The translations under genes were made by a program, and so were the position numbers. The notes under the pieces are model-generated. The model was given only the letters and a program-made list of their open reading frames with translations. It was not told the DNA's origin and ran no database searches. DNA of 64,000 nucleotides from Faecalicatena faecalis (lineage in GTDB: Bacteria; Bacillota; Clostridia; Lachnospirales; Lachnospiraceae), in the NCBI RefSeq assembly GCF_012524165.2, contig NZ_JABACJ020000002.1, positions 310,001 through 374,000 of the forward strand, given 5' to 3'. Of this stretch, positions 44,767-53,942 are shown piece by piece (position 1 is the stretch's first letter; each line of letters opens with the position of its first letter).

Positions 44767-44797
44767 TTGACATCGAGTATAGTCTAAGAACTACCCT
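44767..44797 (+). promoter_or_regulatory. MerR-type stretched promoter for the CMD gene
   Basis: TTGACA (44767-44772), 19-base spacer containing TCGAGTATAGTCTAAG, and TACCCT (44792-44797). The 19-bp spacer and the CGAGT..CTAAG motif are typical of MerR-activated promoters. Confidence 0.6.
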
Positions 44798-44843
44798 TTT
44801 ATAGCAGCTAATTCTATTCTATCAAACACGGAGGTAAAATGAT

Positions 44844-45208
44844 ATGGAGAAAACAAAATTTGAAAGAGGTTTGAAGAATTTAAAGAAAATTGACGGTGCT
44901 GGCGGCGAAGCCGTAATCCAATCACTTAAAGACATCGCACCAGATTTGGGAAACTATATTGTTGAATTCGCATTTGGCGACATCTATGCAAGAGAAGGCC
45001 TGTCTTTACAGGAACGTGAAATCATTACCCTTGCCAGCCTTCTCACTGCCGGTGGATACGAAGCGCAGCTGGATGTCCATATTGCAGCAGCACTGCACGT
45101 TGGGATTCCGTTTGAGAAAATCATAGAAACTTTTTTGCAGTGTATTCCCTATACTGGTTTTCAAAGATGCTGAATGCATTGGCTGCTGCCAGGAAATTTC
45201 TTGCATAG
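44844..45208 (+). pseudogene. carboxymuconolactone decarboxylase-family gene with 3' frameshift
   Basis: The frame reads FERGLKNLKKIDGAGGEAVI, then LSLQEREIITLASLLTAGGY, clear CMD/AhpD-like sequence, up to PYTGF, then stops at 45173. The expected tail (SKMLNALAAARKFLA) follows in the next frame to a stop at 45206-45208. Adding one T to the TTTT run at 45158-45161 restores the frame. The catalytic core is upstream, so a slightly short product could still fold. A sequencing slip cannot be excluded. Confidence 0.75.
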
Positions 45209-45389
45209 TAACGTCGGCGGCAGATTTTCCGAGCTGCTGCAATACACAGAACAGGATTTCCATAAATACCGTATCATTGCTGACAACCGTTTCTGCTTGA
45301 TAAAGCTTAAATTAACCAATAAAACAATGACTGGAAACAGACATACTCCTAAAACACTTGGGATTGAACGAAGGAAAATGAGCATTCCG

Positions 45390-46070
45390 TCAATGTCTTA
45401 CCGGCATGGTAAATCCACCCAGAGCCCGGTTGATAAAATCATTGAACGGCTTCATCTGCAAAAACCGCTCGCTTGCGAAATCAACGAAGGCCGGCAAATC
45501 GCTAAATATGCTGTCCTCTACCGGGTACTCAATGAACCAGCTCTTGTGTTTTAGGTATTTTGCCACAGCACAGTCGGCGGGATATTCCTTCGGTACGTTT
45601 TTCAGGGAGTTACCACGTACCTCGAAATGTTCCACAAACTCCGGCTCTTCCACGATACTGAGAAATTCCTCCTGATGCTGGTAAATATACTCTCTGATCA
45701 TACTTGTAGCGTCCTTAAACATATCAGCAAAGAGTCCCCCGCCTAAAAACGAGCGGCTTTGGGGCTGGATCATCAGGAAGTAGCCAACCGGAACAGGCTG
45801 TTTTCCCCCGGCAGCAATATGCGCACGAAACGCAGGGGTATAAGGGGACTTGTCGTGGCTGAACCGTGTGTCCCTCACCAATCTAAACGTCAAATCCTTG
45901 GGTACGTTGTGCAGAATGCTGCCGTCCGTTTCACCGATTTTAAAAATCAACTCCTGAACCAGTGCTTCAAACTGTGCGTTGGCCTCCTGATATTCGGTTT
46001 TGTGGGCATGATACCACTCGCGGTTGTTGTTCGCCGCAAGCCCTGTGAGATAATCAAACATTGCATTCAT
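45390..46070 (-). CDS. DUF2461-family protein
   Basis: 226 residues. FDYLTGLAANNNREWYHAHK, FRLVRDTRFSHDKSPYTPAF and GYFLMIQPQSRSFLGGGLF are DUF2461 (TIGR02453) signatures; function unknown. Start ATG 46070 or the ATG three codons later. Single gene. Confidence 0.88.
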   Translation of the reverse strand: MNAMFDYLTGLAANNNREWYHAHKTEYQEANAQFEALVQELIFKIGETDGSILHNVPKDLTFRLVRDTRFSHDKSPYTPAFRAHIAAGGKQPVPVGYFLMIQPQSRSFLGGGLFADMFKDATSMIREYIYQHQEEFLSIVEEPEFVEHFEVRGNSLKNVPKEYPADCAVAKYLKHKSWFIEYPVEDSIFSDLPAFVDFASERFLQMKPFNDFINRALGGFTMPVRH

Positions 46071-46147
46071 TTTTCTTCCTCCTAAGCTTTTTTCTTCTAC
46101 TTAATTAGACAAGCTTAAGCATTGCCGTGTGACAGCAAATGCAAATT

Positions 46148-46264
46148 TTACACTCTAAATTTGTTACAGCAAAAATACAAATACTCTTTTACTGATATAC
46201 CATTCGCCGTATCGCTTGCCAGCCTCGTATTTACCAGCTCTTTTACCTCTGGTTCCCTTGCCAT
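46148..46264 (-). other. short reading frame after the sigma factor (38 codons)
   Basis: ATG 46264 begins 1 bp after the sigma stop and reads MAREPEVKELVNTRLASDT before leaving any conserved sequence. The second repeat copy has the same start (MTREPEVKELVNTRLASGYG) at 59332 but one more G, so the two copies go into different frames. Probably the broken 5' end of a gene once co-transcribed with the sigma factor. Confidence 0.3.
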
Positions 46265-46265
46265 T

Positions 46266-47108
46266 TTAGCTCTCCATCCTGATCACATCCATACTGTCGG
46301 ATTTCAGCAGCTTATTGAGGAAACTCTTTGCATCTAAAGGAGAGCGGTATTGAGGCAGCTGTGTGAAAACACTGGACAGTCTGTCCATCTCTTCCATCGC
46401 TTCTGTAAATTCTGCAGTAGTAGAATGGTCCAGCTTCTCCAGGGATCTGTATTCGAGATTCCCGGGATTAAGTCTATGCGTCAGGATTGCATATCCCACA
46501 CGTTTCTGACAGTTACACTTTCCTGTACCGGAAAGCCCACAGTATTCCCCTAAAAATGCAGCTACCTTTTTGCGGATGCGTGAAAGCCGCTGACGGTAGG
46601 CTTCGGCAGTTAACCCCAAGATTTCACCACATACCCTGCTGTCTGCCTTAAACATCAGCCCCAGCACATAGATACAACGGCTTTCAGGGTCCAGGCACTG
46701 AAGCATGACATTGGTGCAGGAAGCTTTTAATTCATCTGCCAGTATTTCCTCCTCTACCCCTTGCAGTAAATCCTCTGTATTTGGGACAAACCCCATATTG
46801 ATGTCCTGGCCATAAAATTCAAAACTCAATGGCCGCTGTGCAAACATGGACTTTTTACAGTTAATAAGATAATTGGTAGCTACACGGTAAGCCCATGTGG
46901 AAAACGTACTCTCCTTGCGGAATGTCGACAACTGTGTAATAATTTTAATCATGATTTCCTGCACGGCGTCTTCTGCATCCTGTGGGCTTCCCAGCATTCG
47001 CAGTGAAAGATTATAAATCATATCCTGAACACTTAGAAGAAGACTTTCCAATACTTTTTTATTGCCGTTTACCGCCTGATCGATCAATTCCGATTCTTTC
47101 TTTTGCAT
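46266..47108 (-). CDS. ECF-type sigma-70 family RNA polymerase sigma factor, copy 1
   Basis: 280 residues. Region 2: IYNLSLRMLGSPQDAEDAVQ, TFSTWAYRVATNYLIN. Region 4: EVCGEILGLTAEAYRQRLSR-type helix. The C-terminal ~90 residues include a YCGLSGTGKCNC cysteine cluster, as in a subgroup of long ECF factors. No anti-sigma gene is adjacent. Differs from copy 2 by three residues. Confidence 0.88.
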   Translation of the reverse strand: MQKKESELIDQAVNGNKKVLESLLLSVQDMIYNLSLRMLGSPQDAEDAVQEIMIKIITQLSTFRKESTFSTWAYRVATNYLINCKKSMFAQRPLSFEFYGQDINMGFVPNTEDLLQGVEEEILADELKASCTNVMLQCLDPESRCIYVLGLMFKADSRVCGEILGLTAEAYRQRLSRIRKKVAAFLGEYCGLSGTGKCNCQKRVGYAILTHRLNPGNLEYRSLEKLDHSTTAEFTEAMEEMDRLSSVFTQLPQYRSPLDAKSFLNKLLKSDSMDVIRMES

Positions 47109-47239
47109 GATACTACCTCCATTTTTTATATTATATCTTATTAGACAATCTTTCTGACCAGTTGTGACAAGAAAAGTTATTATTTGTAAAAATTATTTCA
47201 CCCAAAATAAGCGCAAAATAATAACGCGGTAAAGCAAAA

Positions 47240-47265
47240 GTCCTGGCAGATAAGACCGCCAGGAC
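47240..47265 (-). terminator. terminator of the SAVED/RT island transcript
   Basis: GTCCTGGC (47258-47265 complement) and GCCAGGAC (47240-47247 complement) form a perfect 8-bp stem over a 10-base loop; on the minus strand TTTTGCTTT follows. It lies 18 bp past the SAVED stop, inside the direct repeat. Confidence 0.85.
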
Positions 47266-47282
47266 CTTTATTCCAGGAAACA

Positions 47283-48551
47283 CTATGTATCTCTGCTAAA
47301 TCTGATTGCCTGTGAGTATGTACAAGAATCTCTTTGCTCAAAATCGTATTCATATAGAATACATTTACCAAATCCCGTTGAATTTTGACCTAAGAAAAAC
47401 ATAAATCCATTAGGAGCTGCAGCAAAAATATGTAGTGTTGCACGTCGTTCTACTGTACTTCTTTTTCCAATAGCATTATAAATTGAATTAGCTAAAATTG
47501 CTGCATGCATACCATCTTCTATCGCAAAATTTGTTGCGCCAGCTTCGCTTGGTATACAGTTAATAATACGCCCAATTGGTAAATCATTTTCCTTTATGAA
47601 TTTTAACGCGTCATCGTAAACATAACGAGTAACATTTAAAAATAATGCAGTATCATACTGATTTTCATGAAACTCTTCGTGTGATATATTCCAATTAGCA
47701 TAGTTTCTTTTAGATAACAGTTTCAAATCCCATAATATGGTACCCCCGTTTGTTGATTTTTGTATTGGAAAGACATTGATACCCGATTTACTATTGAGAA
47801 CCCTCCCAGCAGCAAACGCTAAAGATGTATGTGTATCTAAAAATATCTGATATGCGTACTTGTTACTGGTATTTTCAAGCAAAAATCCTTTCAGCTTTTC
47901 ATAAATATCATCATTCCAATCATATTCTTCTTTTATTTTTCGATCTTTAAATTTGTCTTCTAATGGTAAATATAATACTTTATCTTCAGAGTTTATCTCT
48001 TTACAAGGAAAACTTTTAATACCAATAGATATTCTTTTAGGGGAATACTTATCCGCGACAAGAAAAATGCGTTTTTCCAATTCCTCATCGAATTCTTTTC
48101 TCATAATGCCATTCCCGTGTGTTGAAGAAATCATCTGATCCTCCACAGTAGCCGACGCAATAAGACTAATTTGCTCAAAAGTCATCATATGATTACTTTG
48201 TGAAACATATCGAAATAAAGAGTCTCTTACTATTTTTTCCAATGTGTCGATATTATAGGGAATACATGTAAAACTTACTTTTCTGCCCAGAATACAACTT
48301 GTGTCAAATTCCTTCAATGATGATTGCGCTTTATCATCCAATTCATTGCTTTGAAACTTATTTATTGAATTAATAAATGTAACAGCATCATTATCACATT
48401 GTCCTATTAAAAATAACTCAAATTCATTTGCCCCCACATCATCGTTAATGAGATCCTGCAACCATTTTTTTAATGAGCTTTTACTAAAAGTATATATTGT
48501 CGATTTCACTTGAATGCTTTTGAAAACCCTCCCCTTCTCTTCCTCCCACAA
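47283..48551 (-). CDS. SAVED-domain protein, Cap4-like effector lacking its nuclease N-terminus
   Basis: 422 residues. The C-terminal ~230 residues show the SAVED pattern: YQIFLDTHTSLAFAAGRVLN, a TILWD strand, and late LHIFAAAPNGFMFFLGQ with KCILYEYDFEQ. SAVED domains bind cyclic oligonucleotides in CBASS and related systems. The start (KSIQVKSTIYTFSKSSLKKW) looks like the middle of a PD-(D/E)xK DUF4297 nuclease, with QVK as the catalytic lysine; an in-frame stop lies 4 codons before TTG 48551, so the first catalytic acid is missing. Ribosome site is poor. No CD-NTase gene is found in the window. Confidence 0.72.
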   Translation of the reverse strand: MWEEEKGRVFKSIQVKSTIYTFSKSSLKKWLQDLINDDVGANEFELFLIGQCDNDAVTFINSINKFQSNELDDKAQSSLKEFDTSCILGRKVSFTCIPYNIDTLEKIVRDSLFRYVSQSNHMMTFEQISLIASATVEDQMISSTHGNGIMRKEFDEELEKRIFLVADKYSPKRISIGIKSFPCKEINSEDKVLYLPLEDKFKDRKIKEEYDWNDDIYEKLKGFLLENTSNKYAYQIFLDTHTSLAFAAGRVLNSKSGINVFPIQKSTNGGTILWDLKLLSKRNYANWNISHEEFHENQYDTALFLNVTRYVYDDALKFIKENDLPIGRIINCIPSEAGATNFAIEDGMHAAILANSIYNAIGKRSTVERRATLHIFAAAPNGFMFFLGQNSTGFGKCILYEYDFEQRDSCTYSQAIRFSRDT

Positions 48552-48595
48552 TACTCCCCCTTATTAAAAATTATTTGCTTTACTTACTGAACACC

Positions 48596-49822
48596 TTAAC
48601 CCGCTATAAGATAAATCTTTCTATCGTCAAAACAAATCTGTCCTGTATGATTATAAATCTGAATCATGTCCTCCATTTTCTCAATAAAGACGTGCGTTTC
48701 AGGATTACTTATTTCTGCAAAAGCTTCAATTGTACTCAGCTCGATATCATCGGCACTTTCCCTTATATGTGAACCACTGTCCTGGAGGAATTCATCTACC
48801 GGTCCTTCTTTTACAACAGGAATGCTGCCGATGAATTTTCCTAGAGCTTTACTTGCAGTGCCAAGTCCCTTTAGCACATTAGTTTCAACAGATACACCAC
48901 TCATTTTTTCCAGGTACATGGAACACTGTCCATATAGATTTCGATAAGTCATAGAAAGATTTTCGATTTCCTCCTTAATACCAGTAATATATTCCTCTTT
49001 GAAATTACCACTAAGCATAATCTCAATGAGTGATGCCATTGAAAATGTATACAACGAAAGTCTATAGTACTTGAACTTCTTCTGAAGATTCTTCAGTATA
49101 GAGTTCACTTGATTCCGGGCAACAATCAATTTCTTTGAACTAAGAACCTCATGGACCTTTTTCTGATAACCGTTCATATTTTTTCTTGCAGTTCTCTGAA
49201 TATCAAGAACCAGCTTATGGTTGCTTGCCACAAAGTGTTCATTATCCCAGTTAAGTTTGTATTTAGAAAGCATGTTAGCAAGTGTTTCGACATCTGCCTC
49301 AATTTCAGATTCCTTCTCAATTTCCAAGAAGGAAATAATCTGTTTTTCCATTTTTTCGATATCACTCAACTTCTGTTCAACAGAGAACAGAGCGACCGCC
49401 ATCATCATGGTTGCAGGGTTAATTGCAGCCACAGTTTCTGTTGTTGCTTCTATAGGTCCTGCCGCCTTAAGCTGAGCAAATTTTGACTTACCCTCTGCAG
49501 TCTTGAATGCTCCCCAGAAATTTCCGTTCTTTGCAATCTTCAACGTATCTCCCACAGTGGCATTAGCAAGTTGATACAGTCCCTGCGTATTTATTGTAGT
49601 CGTCTGAGTAACAGTTCTTAATACCGGAAGGAGAGACGAAATTCCAGCACCTAGTGTGGCTAATTGAGCAATTGGCACACTCATTGTCCTTTTACCAATA
49701 ACATCAGCTTTTGCATCATAAAGAATTCCATCTGTTATCTCAACAAGTTCTTTTTCATTTCTAATAATCACATCGTTATGTTTGTTTTCGGAAAAACCGT
49801 TTATTTTTACTATTTCACCCAT
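48596..49822 (-). CDS. unknown helical protein with hydrophobic N-terminal region
   Basis: 408 residues. A short beta-rich lead (VKINGFSENKHNDVIIRNEK) is followed by hydrophobic Ala/Thr-rich segments near residues 50-70 (PIAQLATLGAGISSLLPVLR) and 130-155 (AAINPATMMMAVALF), then long helices (EKMEKQIISFLEIEKESEIE) and a C-terminal beta part. I do not recognise it. Membrane insertion by the hydrophobic hairpin, as in alpha-pore-forming effectors, is a guess. ATG 49822 lies seven bases after GGAGG. Second-last gene of the RT island. Confidence 0.6.
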   Translation of the reverse strand: MGEIVKINGFSENKHNDVIIRNEKELVEITDGILYDAKADVIGKRTMSVPIAQLATLGAGISSLLPVLRTVTQTTTINTQGLYQLANATVGDTLKIAKNGNFWGAFKTAEGKSKFAQLKAAGPIEATTETVAAINPATMMMAVALFSVEQKLSDIEKMEKQIISFLEIEKESEIEADVETLANMLSKYKLNWDNEHFVASNHKLVLDIQRTARKNMNGYQKKVHEVLSSKKLIVARNQVNSILKNLQKKFKYYRLSLYTFSMASLIEIMLSGNFKEEYITGIKEEIENLSMTYRNLYGQCSMYLEKMSGVSVETNVLKGLGTASKALGKFIGSIPVVKEGPVDEFLQDSGSHIRESADDIELSTIEAFAEISNPETHVFIEKMEDMIQIYNHTGQICFDDRKIYLIAG

Positions 49823-49906
49823 ATCCATTCCTCCATCTCTGAATTGTTCTGCATGGATACTCTTTCATATTATTATAGTACTACTTTCTTATGTTTAAAG
49901 TACCCT

Positions 49907-52900
49907 TTAACGGCATTTCTGTTCCTCTAACGTTTTTCTAAGATACCTGTCTAATATTCCGAACTGCTTTGCATCAAGACTAGTTCTATTGGCAATTTTC
50001 ACACGAACTGTTACTTCTGTTCCGAAATAGTTATCAGGTACAGATTTTAAATATTCCCATAGTGCAAAAAGTTCCTGCATAAGATAACCATTTTTCGTAG
50101 AAAACCATCTGCATAAAAAATTACAGACTTCACTTCCGCTTTTACAAACTTCCCCTATACTCAGTTCAAATCCGTTATCATCAATATTTTCAATTTCCAT
50201 ATATCTGCATGGTTTTTCACATTCAATCTTTGACATTTGAGACATATCAACAATAACAATTAAAATCAACTTCTCCACGATAGACTTTGGAGTCAGACAT
50301 GCTTTTTCGTCCTCTATCGTATAGTCTGTTTCCAATTCATATCCCTGTGTCAGTAGATGAGATATCCAATGAAAAGCAGACTTTTCTGACATCTGATCCA
50401 GATTATGATAAAGAATTGGTCTGGATATCCTGCAGTTGCTCATATCCAGCAAATCAGCAAGGCGAAGCAGAATTTTATCAAATTTCAGGCTGATCATCTT
50501 TTCAGAGGCCACGGATCTTGTAAAATAAATATCTCTTTCATCTGCCTGATGGGCTTCCGAAACCTCTGCAACGAATTCCCTTAAAGTTTCATCCAGGAAA
50601 TCCAGATCTTCTCTTGTACGAATTTCAGCAGCGCTGTCTGAAGCATGTTTCGCCCTGATTTTCTTTTCATAATAAGCATCTAATTTCCTATAACTCTGGG
50701 TCATCCACTTTTTCACCTGTGAAATATCTTCTATATTTGTGTCTATATTTATTGCTTTATTTTCAGTGCCATTCTCACCCTCGGATTCGCCATTTTGCGG
50801 AACATCCTGTTGAATTTCTGACAAATGCTCCCAGGCAATGCTGTCTCCGTCCTCTCGATCTACCAAAAATGCATCTAAAGCAGGTATTTTTACCATTGAA
50901 ATATCGTGAAGATAGCAAGCCAAAAATAATATATAAAAATCTAGTGAAGATATTTTAAAAAATCCGATTCCATGAATCAGCTTTACGATGTTCCGTATCA
51001 ATGCAATCGCATGTTCCTGATTATGCAGGGTATAAAAGTACAAATGTTTGGAGCCATTTTTCCACACCTCACAAGTATACTGATGGGTCAGAATCAGCTT
51101 ATCAATACGGACCGGGTCCGCCACAAAGGACTGGAATATCTCAACGACTTCCATGACTGCATAGTCCAAATCCGCTTTATTTCTTGGATCGTCTAATAAA
51201 AACTTCTGCTCCAGAAATGCTTCTTCTGTAAAGAGCCTGTTCCTTAAAAACAGTAAAATTCGAAATTCACCACAACTTAAGGGTTTCCTGCTAAACTTTC
51301 TAATCACGAAGCGATCTTCTATTTCTACATCAAATAGCTGTGAATATACTGCATTTGCGACCATTCGTAAAAATTGTGACGTATTCTCATTCACAATTTC
51401 TGCCATTTTGATCATATCTTCTGACAGCAGCCTTTTTAATACCTTGCTTTTCCAGTCCCCTTCCTGTATTTGATCCACCCATCGTCTGGCTACCTCATAA
51501 TGCTTATGGGAAAATGTCTTCAATTTCCATGATGCATAATATTTTAAAGTTTTATATAGATCTTTGGATTCTATTGCAAGTCTTTTACATTCATCTTGAT
51601 ACTTGCTTTGATCTTCCTTACTTTTAAGCAATTCACCATACACTTTAAACAGAAAAGAGCTTTCTTCCTCTTCTCCCTCAAAACAGATAGAATTGAGTTC
51701 ACTTATGTATTCTCCAAGTCTCTCTCGTTCCCTCTCATCCGCTAACTCACGATACATAGAAACTGCTGCATCCCATATATTCTCATTATAAGACTTCATA
51801 AAAGCCTTTCGCTTCTCCGAGTCTTCATCATATTTTTCAGCTTCAAATATAATGTTTTCTAATTCTGCCTTATTCTTTTCATTCTCCTCACACACTCGTC
51901 TTAAATAGAGACGCTGTTTCCGATATTCAAAGAAACGGTAATAACGTATCCAGCGTTCACGGAATTTACTTAAATTTTGTATCTGGTTTCTACAATTTTT
52001 GATAGCATCATCTGGCTGCTCGTCCACTGACAATGCCAGCAGTTCCTGCAGCTTATTCTCTGATTCACTTAATTTGCCATTCAACTCCTCCATCTTCTTT
52101 TGAATTTGTTCTGAAATCACTCCCATTTTCCGTTCAAAAATAACATCCTCTTCATCGGAATACATTTTAAAAAGTTCATTTCCTGCCTGAGAAGCCTCAC
52201 GGCTAATACATTTCAAATAGATTTCACTTTCATCCAGCTGATCCAGCCTTGTAAAACTGCTCTTGCTCACAGCCTTTTTCTTATTTAGTTCATGAACCTT
52301 AATGCCGTAAAGTCCAGCCGCCTTCATGGTCATTGCAATCCTTGGTTGTAAATAGACATTTTTTTCTATAAGAAGTTCAGATTCCAGTTCTCCAATTTTC
52401 TTATTTATAGATTCAAGCTGTTCTCCAAACTTATCTTCATTAACATCATTCGTAAAGATTACCGAATCATCCACATAAAAGTAGCTGATTCCCTTGAATT
52501 CCTTCTGGAAAATCTCCGCTATCGGTATCATACAGATATTTCCAAAAAAATATGATTGTGGAAGACCTTGAGGAATTCCACGCACAAAATTCTCTTCAAA
52601 AGTACACGCTTTATTTCTTTTGTTCTTATAATAGACCTTCTTCAACCTATCGGAAAGTTTGTTTATTAACCTGCAGAATAAAAGTTTTATTAAAATTCTT
52701 TTCAATAATTCTTTATCTGAATTTTCTATATTTACAGGAAGACGTTCTACAATCAGCTGATAAACCAACATTGGATTGATTGTTGGAAAAAAGTTCTCCA
52801 AATCAAGAGATACCTCATATTTGTATTCCAAAGAGGCATTATACTTTTTCAATGCCTCATTTGCATTCTGAGTATATGCCTGATACTGCTGCTTCCAGGG

Positions 52901-53425
52901 TTTAAATAAGACCTCTGGATTTAGAGATACTCTGTTTCCATAAAAATTTCCTGGAAGCAGGCGACTTACATTCGAAAGATAAAGTTTCTTATTCTTATCT
53001 GGTATCTCATATACCAGTAGATGTAGCATCGCCACAATTGCGATCTGGCTGATAATATCCGTTGTATGAAGCGGCCTGTAAACAACCTTATCGTCCTCCA
53101 CCTTTTTGGGTCGGAAATAAACTTTGGCTTCTATAAAATAGTCATCTTTATCAAGCAAATCTATAATCCTGTTCTGCACTTGAGTAATGATTTCTTTAAT
53201 ATAGACTTCATCAAATTTGTCCTGCAGGCGGTAATACGCTATTTTGTCCACCTCTTCCAGGAGTTCAAAATCAAATATGTAGGAACGCAATGAATAAATT
53301 GCATGATAAATGTTCTGATCCGACAGCAAATAATCTCTATATCTGCCACTGTATTTCTCCGCACGCTTTTGTTCTGTTTTCATCTTATGTTTTTTGGTTC
53401 CTTTCTCTTTATTACACTTCCCCAT
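49907..53425 (-). CDS. reverse transcriptase-HD phosphohydrolase fusion (UG/Abi-like RT)
   Basis: 1172 residues. RT: motif A YEVSLDLENFFPTIN (Asp208), motif B RGIPQGLPQSYFFGNICM (~282-299), motif C YFYVDDSVIF (Asp319-Asp320). A long helical middle follows (~380-650), rich in Lys/Glu. HD domain ~790-1010: TLHNQEHAIALIRNIV, CYLHDISMV (His840-Asp841), and LLRLADLLDMSNCRI with further metal-type Asp. The C-terminal ~150 residues are unassigned. No maturase X domain, HNH or retron ncRNA was seen. RT genes of this unknown/Abi group protect against phage; the HD fusion is not one I know. The start overlaps the 176-aa gene by 14 bp. Confidence 0.85.
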   Translation of the reverse strand: MGKCNKEKGTKKHKMKTEQKRAEKYSGRYRDYLLSDQNIYHAIYSLRSYIFDFELLEEVDKIAYYRLQDKFDEVYIKEIITQVQNRIIDLLDKDDYFIEAKVYFRPKKVEDDKVVYRPLHTTDIISQIAIVAMLHLLVYEIPDKNKKLYLSNVSRLLPGNFYGNRVSLNPEVLFKPWKQQYQAYTQNANEALKKYNASLEYKYEVSLDLENFFPTINPMLVYQLIVERLPVNIENSDKELLKRILIKLLFCRLINKLSDRLKKVYYKNKRNKACTFEENFVRGIPQGLPQSYFFGNICMIPIAEIFQKEFKGISYFYVDDSVIFTNDVNEDKFGEQLESINKKIGELESELLIEKNVYLQPRIAMTMKAAGLYGIKVHELNKKKAVSKSSFTRLDQLDESEIYLKCISREASQAGNELFKMYSDEEDVIFERKMGVISEQIQKKMEELNGKLSESENKLQELLALSVDEQPDDAIKNCRNQIQNLSKFRERWIRYYRFFEYRKQRLYLRRVCEENEKNKAELENIIFEAEKYDEDSEKRKAFMKSYNENIWDAAVSMYRELADERERERLGEYISELNSICFEGEEEESSFLFKVYGELLKSKEDQSKYQDECKRLAIESKDLYKTLKYYASWKLKTFSHKHYEVARRWVDQIQEGDWKSKVLKRLLSEDMIKMAEIVNENTSQFLRMVANAVYSQLFDVEIEDRFVIRKFSRKPLSCGEFRILLFLRNRLFTEEAFLEQKFLLDDPRNKADLDYAVMEVVEIFQSFVADPVRIDKLILTHQYTCEVWKNGSKHLYFYTLHNQEHAIALIRNIVKLIHGIGFFKISSLDFYILFLACYLHDISMVKIPALDAFLVDREDGDSIAWEHLSEIQQDVPQNGESEGENGTENKAINIDTNIEDISQVKKWMTQSYRKLDAYYEKKIRAKHASDSAAEIRTREDLDFLDETLREFVAEVSEAHQADERDIYFTRSVASEKMISLKFDKILLRLADLLDMSNCRISRPILYHNLDQMSEKSAFHWISHLLTQGYELETDYTIEDEKACLTPKSIVEKLILIVIVDMSQMSKIECEKPCRYMEIENIDDNGFELSIGEVCKSGSEVCNFLCRWFSTKNGYLMQELFALWEYLKSVPDNYFGTEVTVRVKIANRTSLDAKQFGILDRYLRKTLEEQKCR

Positions 53426-53942
53426 CTCTTAAAGTCGCCTTATTATTCAAAAACTCCCTCAACTTTTCTACTTCCTGTAACACTTTTTCCTCAACATTTC
53501 CTATCTTACTTTGATAAATAAAACGCTTTGTCTCACAGAGGACACTGCATTCAACCAGCATCTCCTCAGAATAAACTAAGCCTTTTTCATAAGAAGGACA
53601 TACCTTCCAGTATGTAAAGATTTTTTCTTTCTCATTATCAAAAATGCAATCTTGTTGCCAATAACGGTCAATAATTAAAGAAACTTCTGTATAACAGGAC
53701 GCTACTTCAAAAAAAACTTTTACAAGTGGATATTTTCGATAGAAACATTCCAAAAAATCCAGAAATTCATCTATATAATGCGGCAGATATGTACCATTAT
53801 AGTGATAATCCTTATTCATCCCGCTTAAAAAGGTAGAAAATGCATAAACCTGTTTTTCGAAATCTTCCCTCGATAGTTCTCCTTCAGTCACCCTTTCTCC
53901 CAATTCTGCATAATTTTCCCACAAAAGTTCTATATCTATCAA
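53412..53942 (-). CDS. unknown 176-aa protein coupled to RT-HD gene
   Basis: 176 residues, mainly helical, acidic (IDIELLWENYAELGERVTEG, then SREDFEKQVYAFSTF). Not recognised. TTG start at 53942, confirmed by a GGAGGTGAT ribosome site and by TTGA overlap with the upstream gene's stop; downstream it overlaps RT-HD by 14 bp. Fixed position between a putative ADP-ribosyltransferase and the RT suggests an immunity or adaptor role (inference). Confidence 0.7.
   Translation of the reverse strand: MIDIELLWENYAELGERVTEGELSREDFEKQVYAFSTFLSGMNKDYHYNGTYLPHYIDEFLDFLECFYRKYPLVKVFFEVASCYTEVSLIIDRYWQQDCIFDNEKEKIFTYWKVCPSYEKGLVYSEEMLVECSVLCETKRFIYQSKIGNVEEKVLQEVEKLREFLNNKATLRDGEV

Larger units (their letters stand above)
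46201..47297. repeat. ~1.1 kb direct repeat, copy 1 (sigma factor, terminator, SAVED 3' end)
   Basis: The same sequence recurs at 59268-60365, in the same orientation, with only scattered base changes and one single-base indel. The right boundary falls inside the last codons of the SAVED gene, the left boundary just past the sigma stop. Confidence 0.9.

Noticed and set aside
45161..45389. Small genes in the gap after the CMD gene
   Set aside because: Open frames exist on both strands but without ribosome sites or recognisable sequence.
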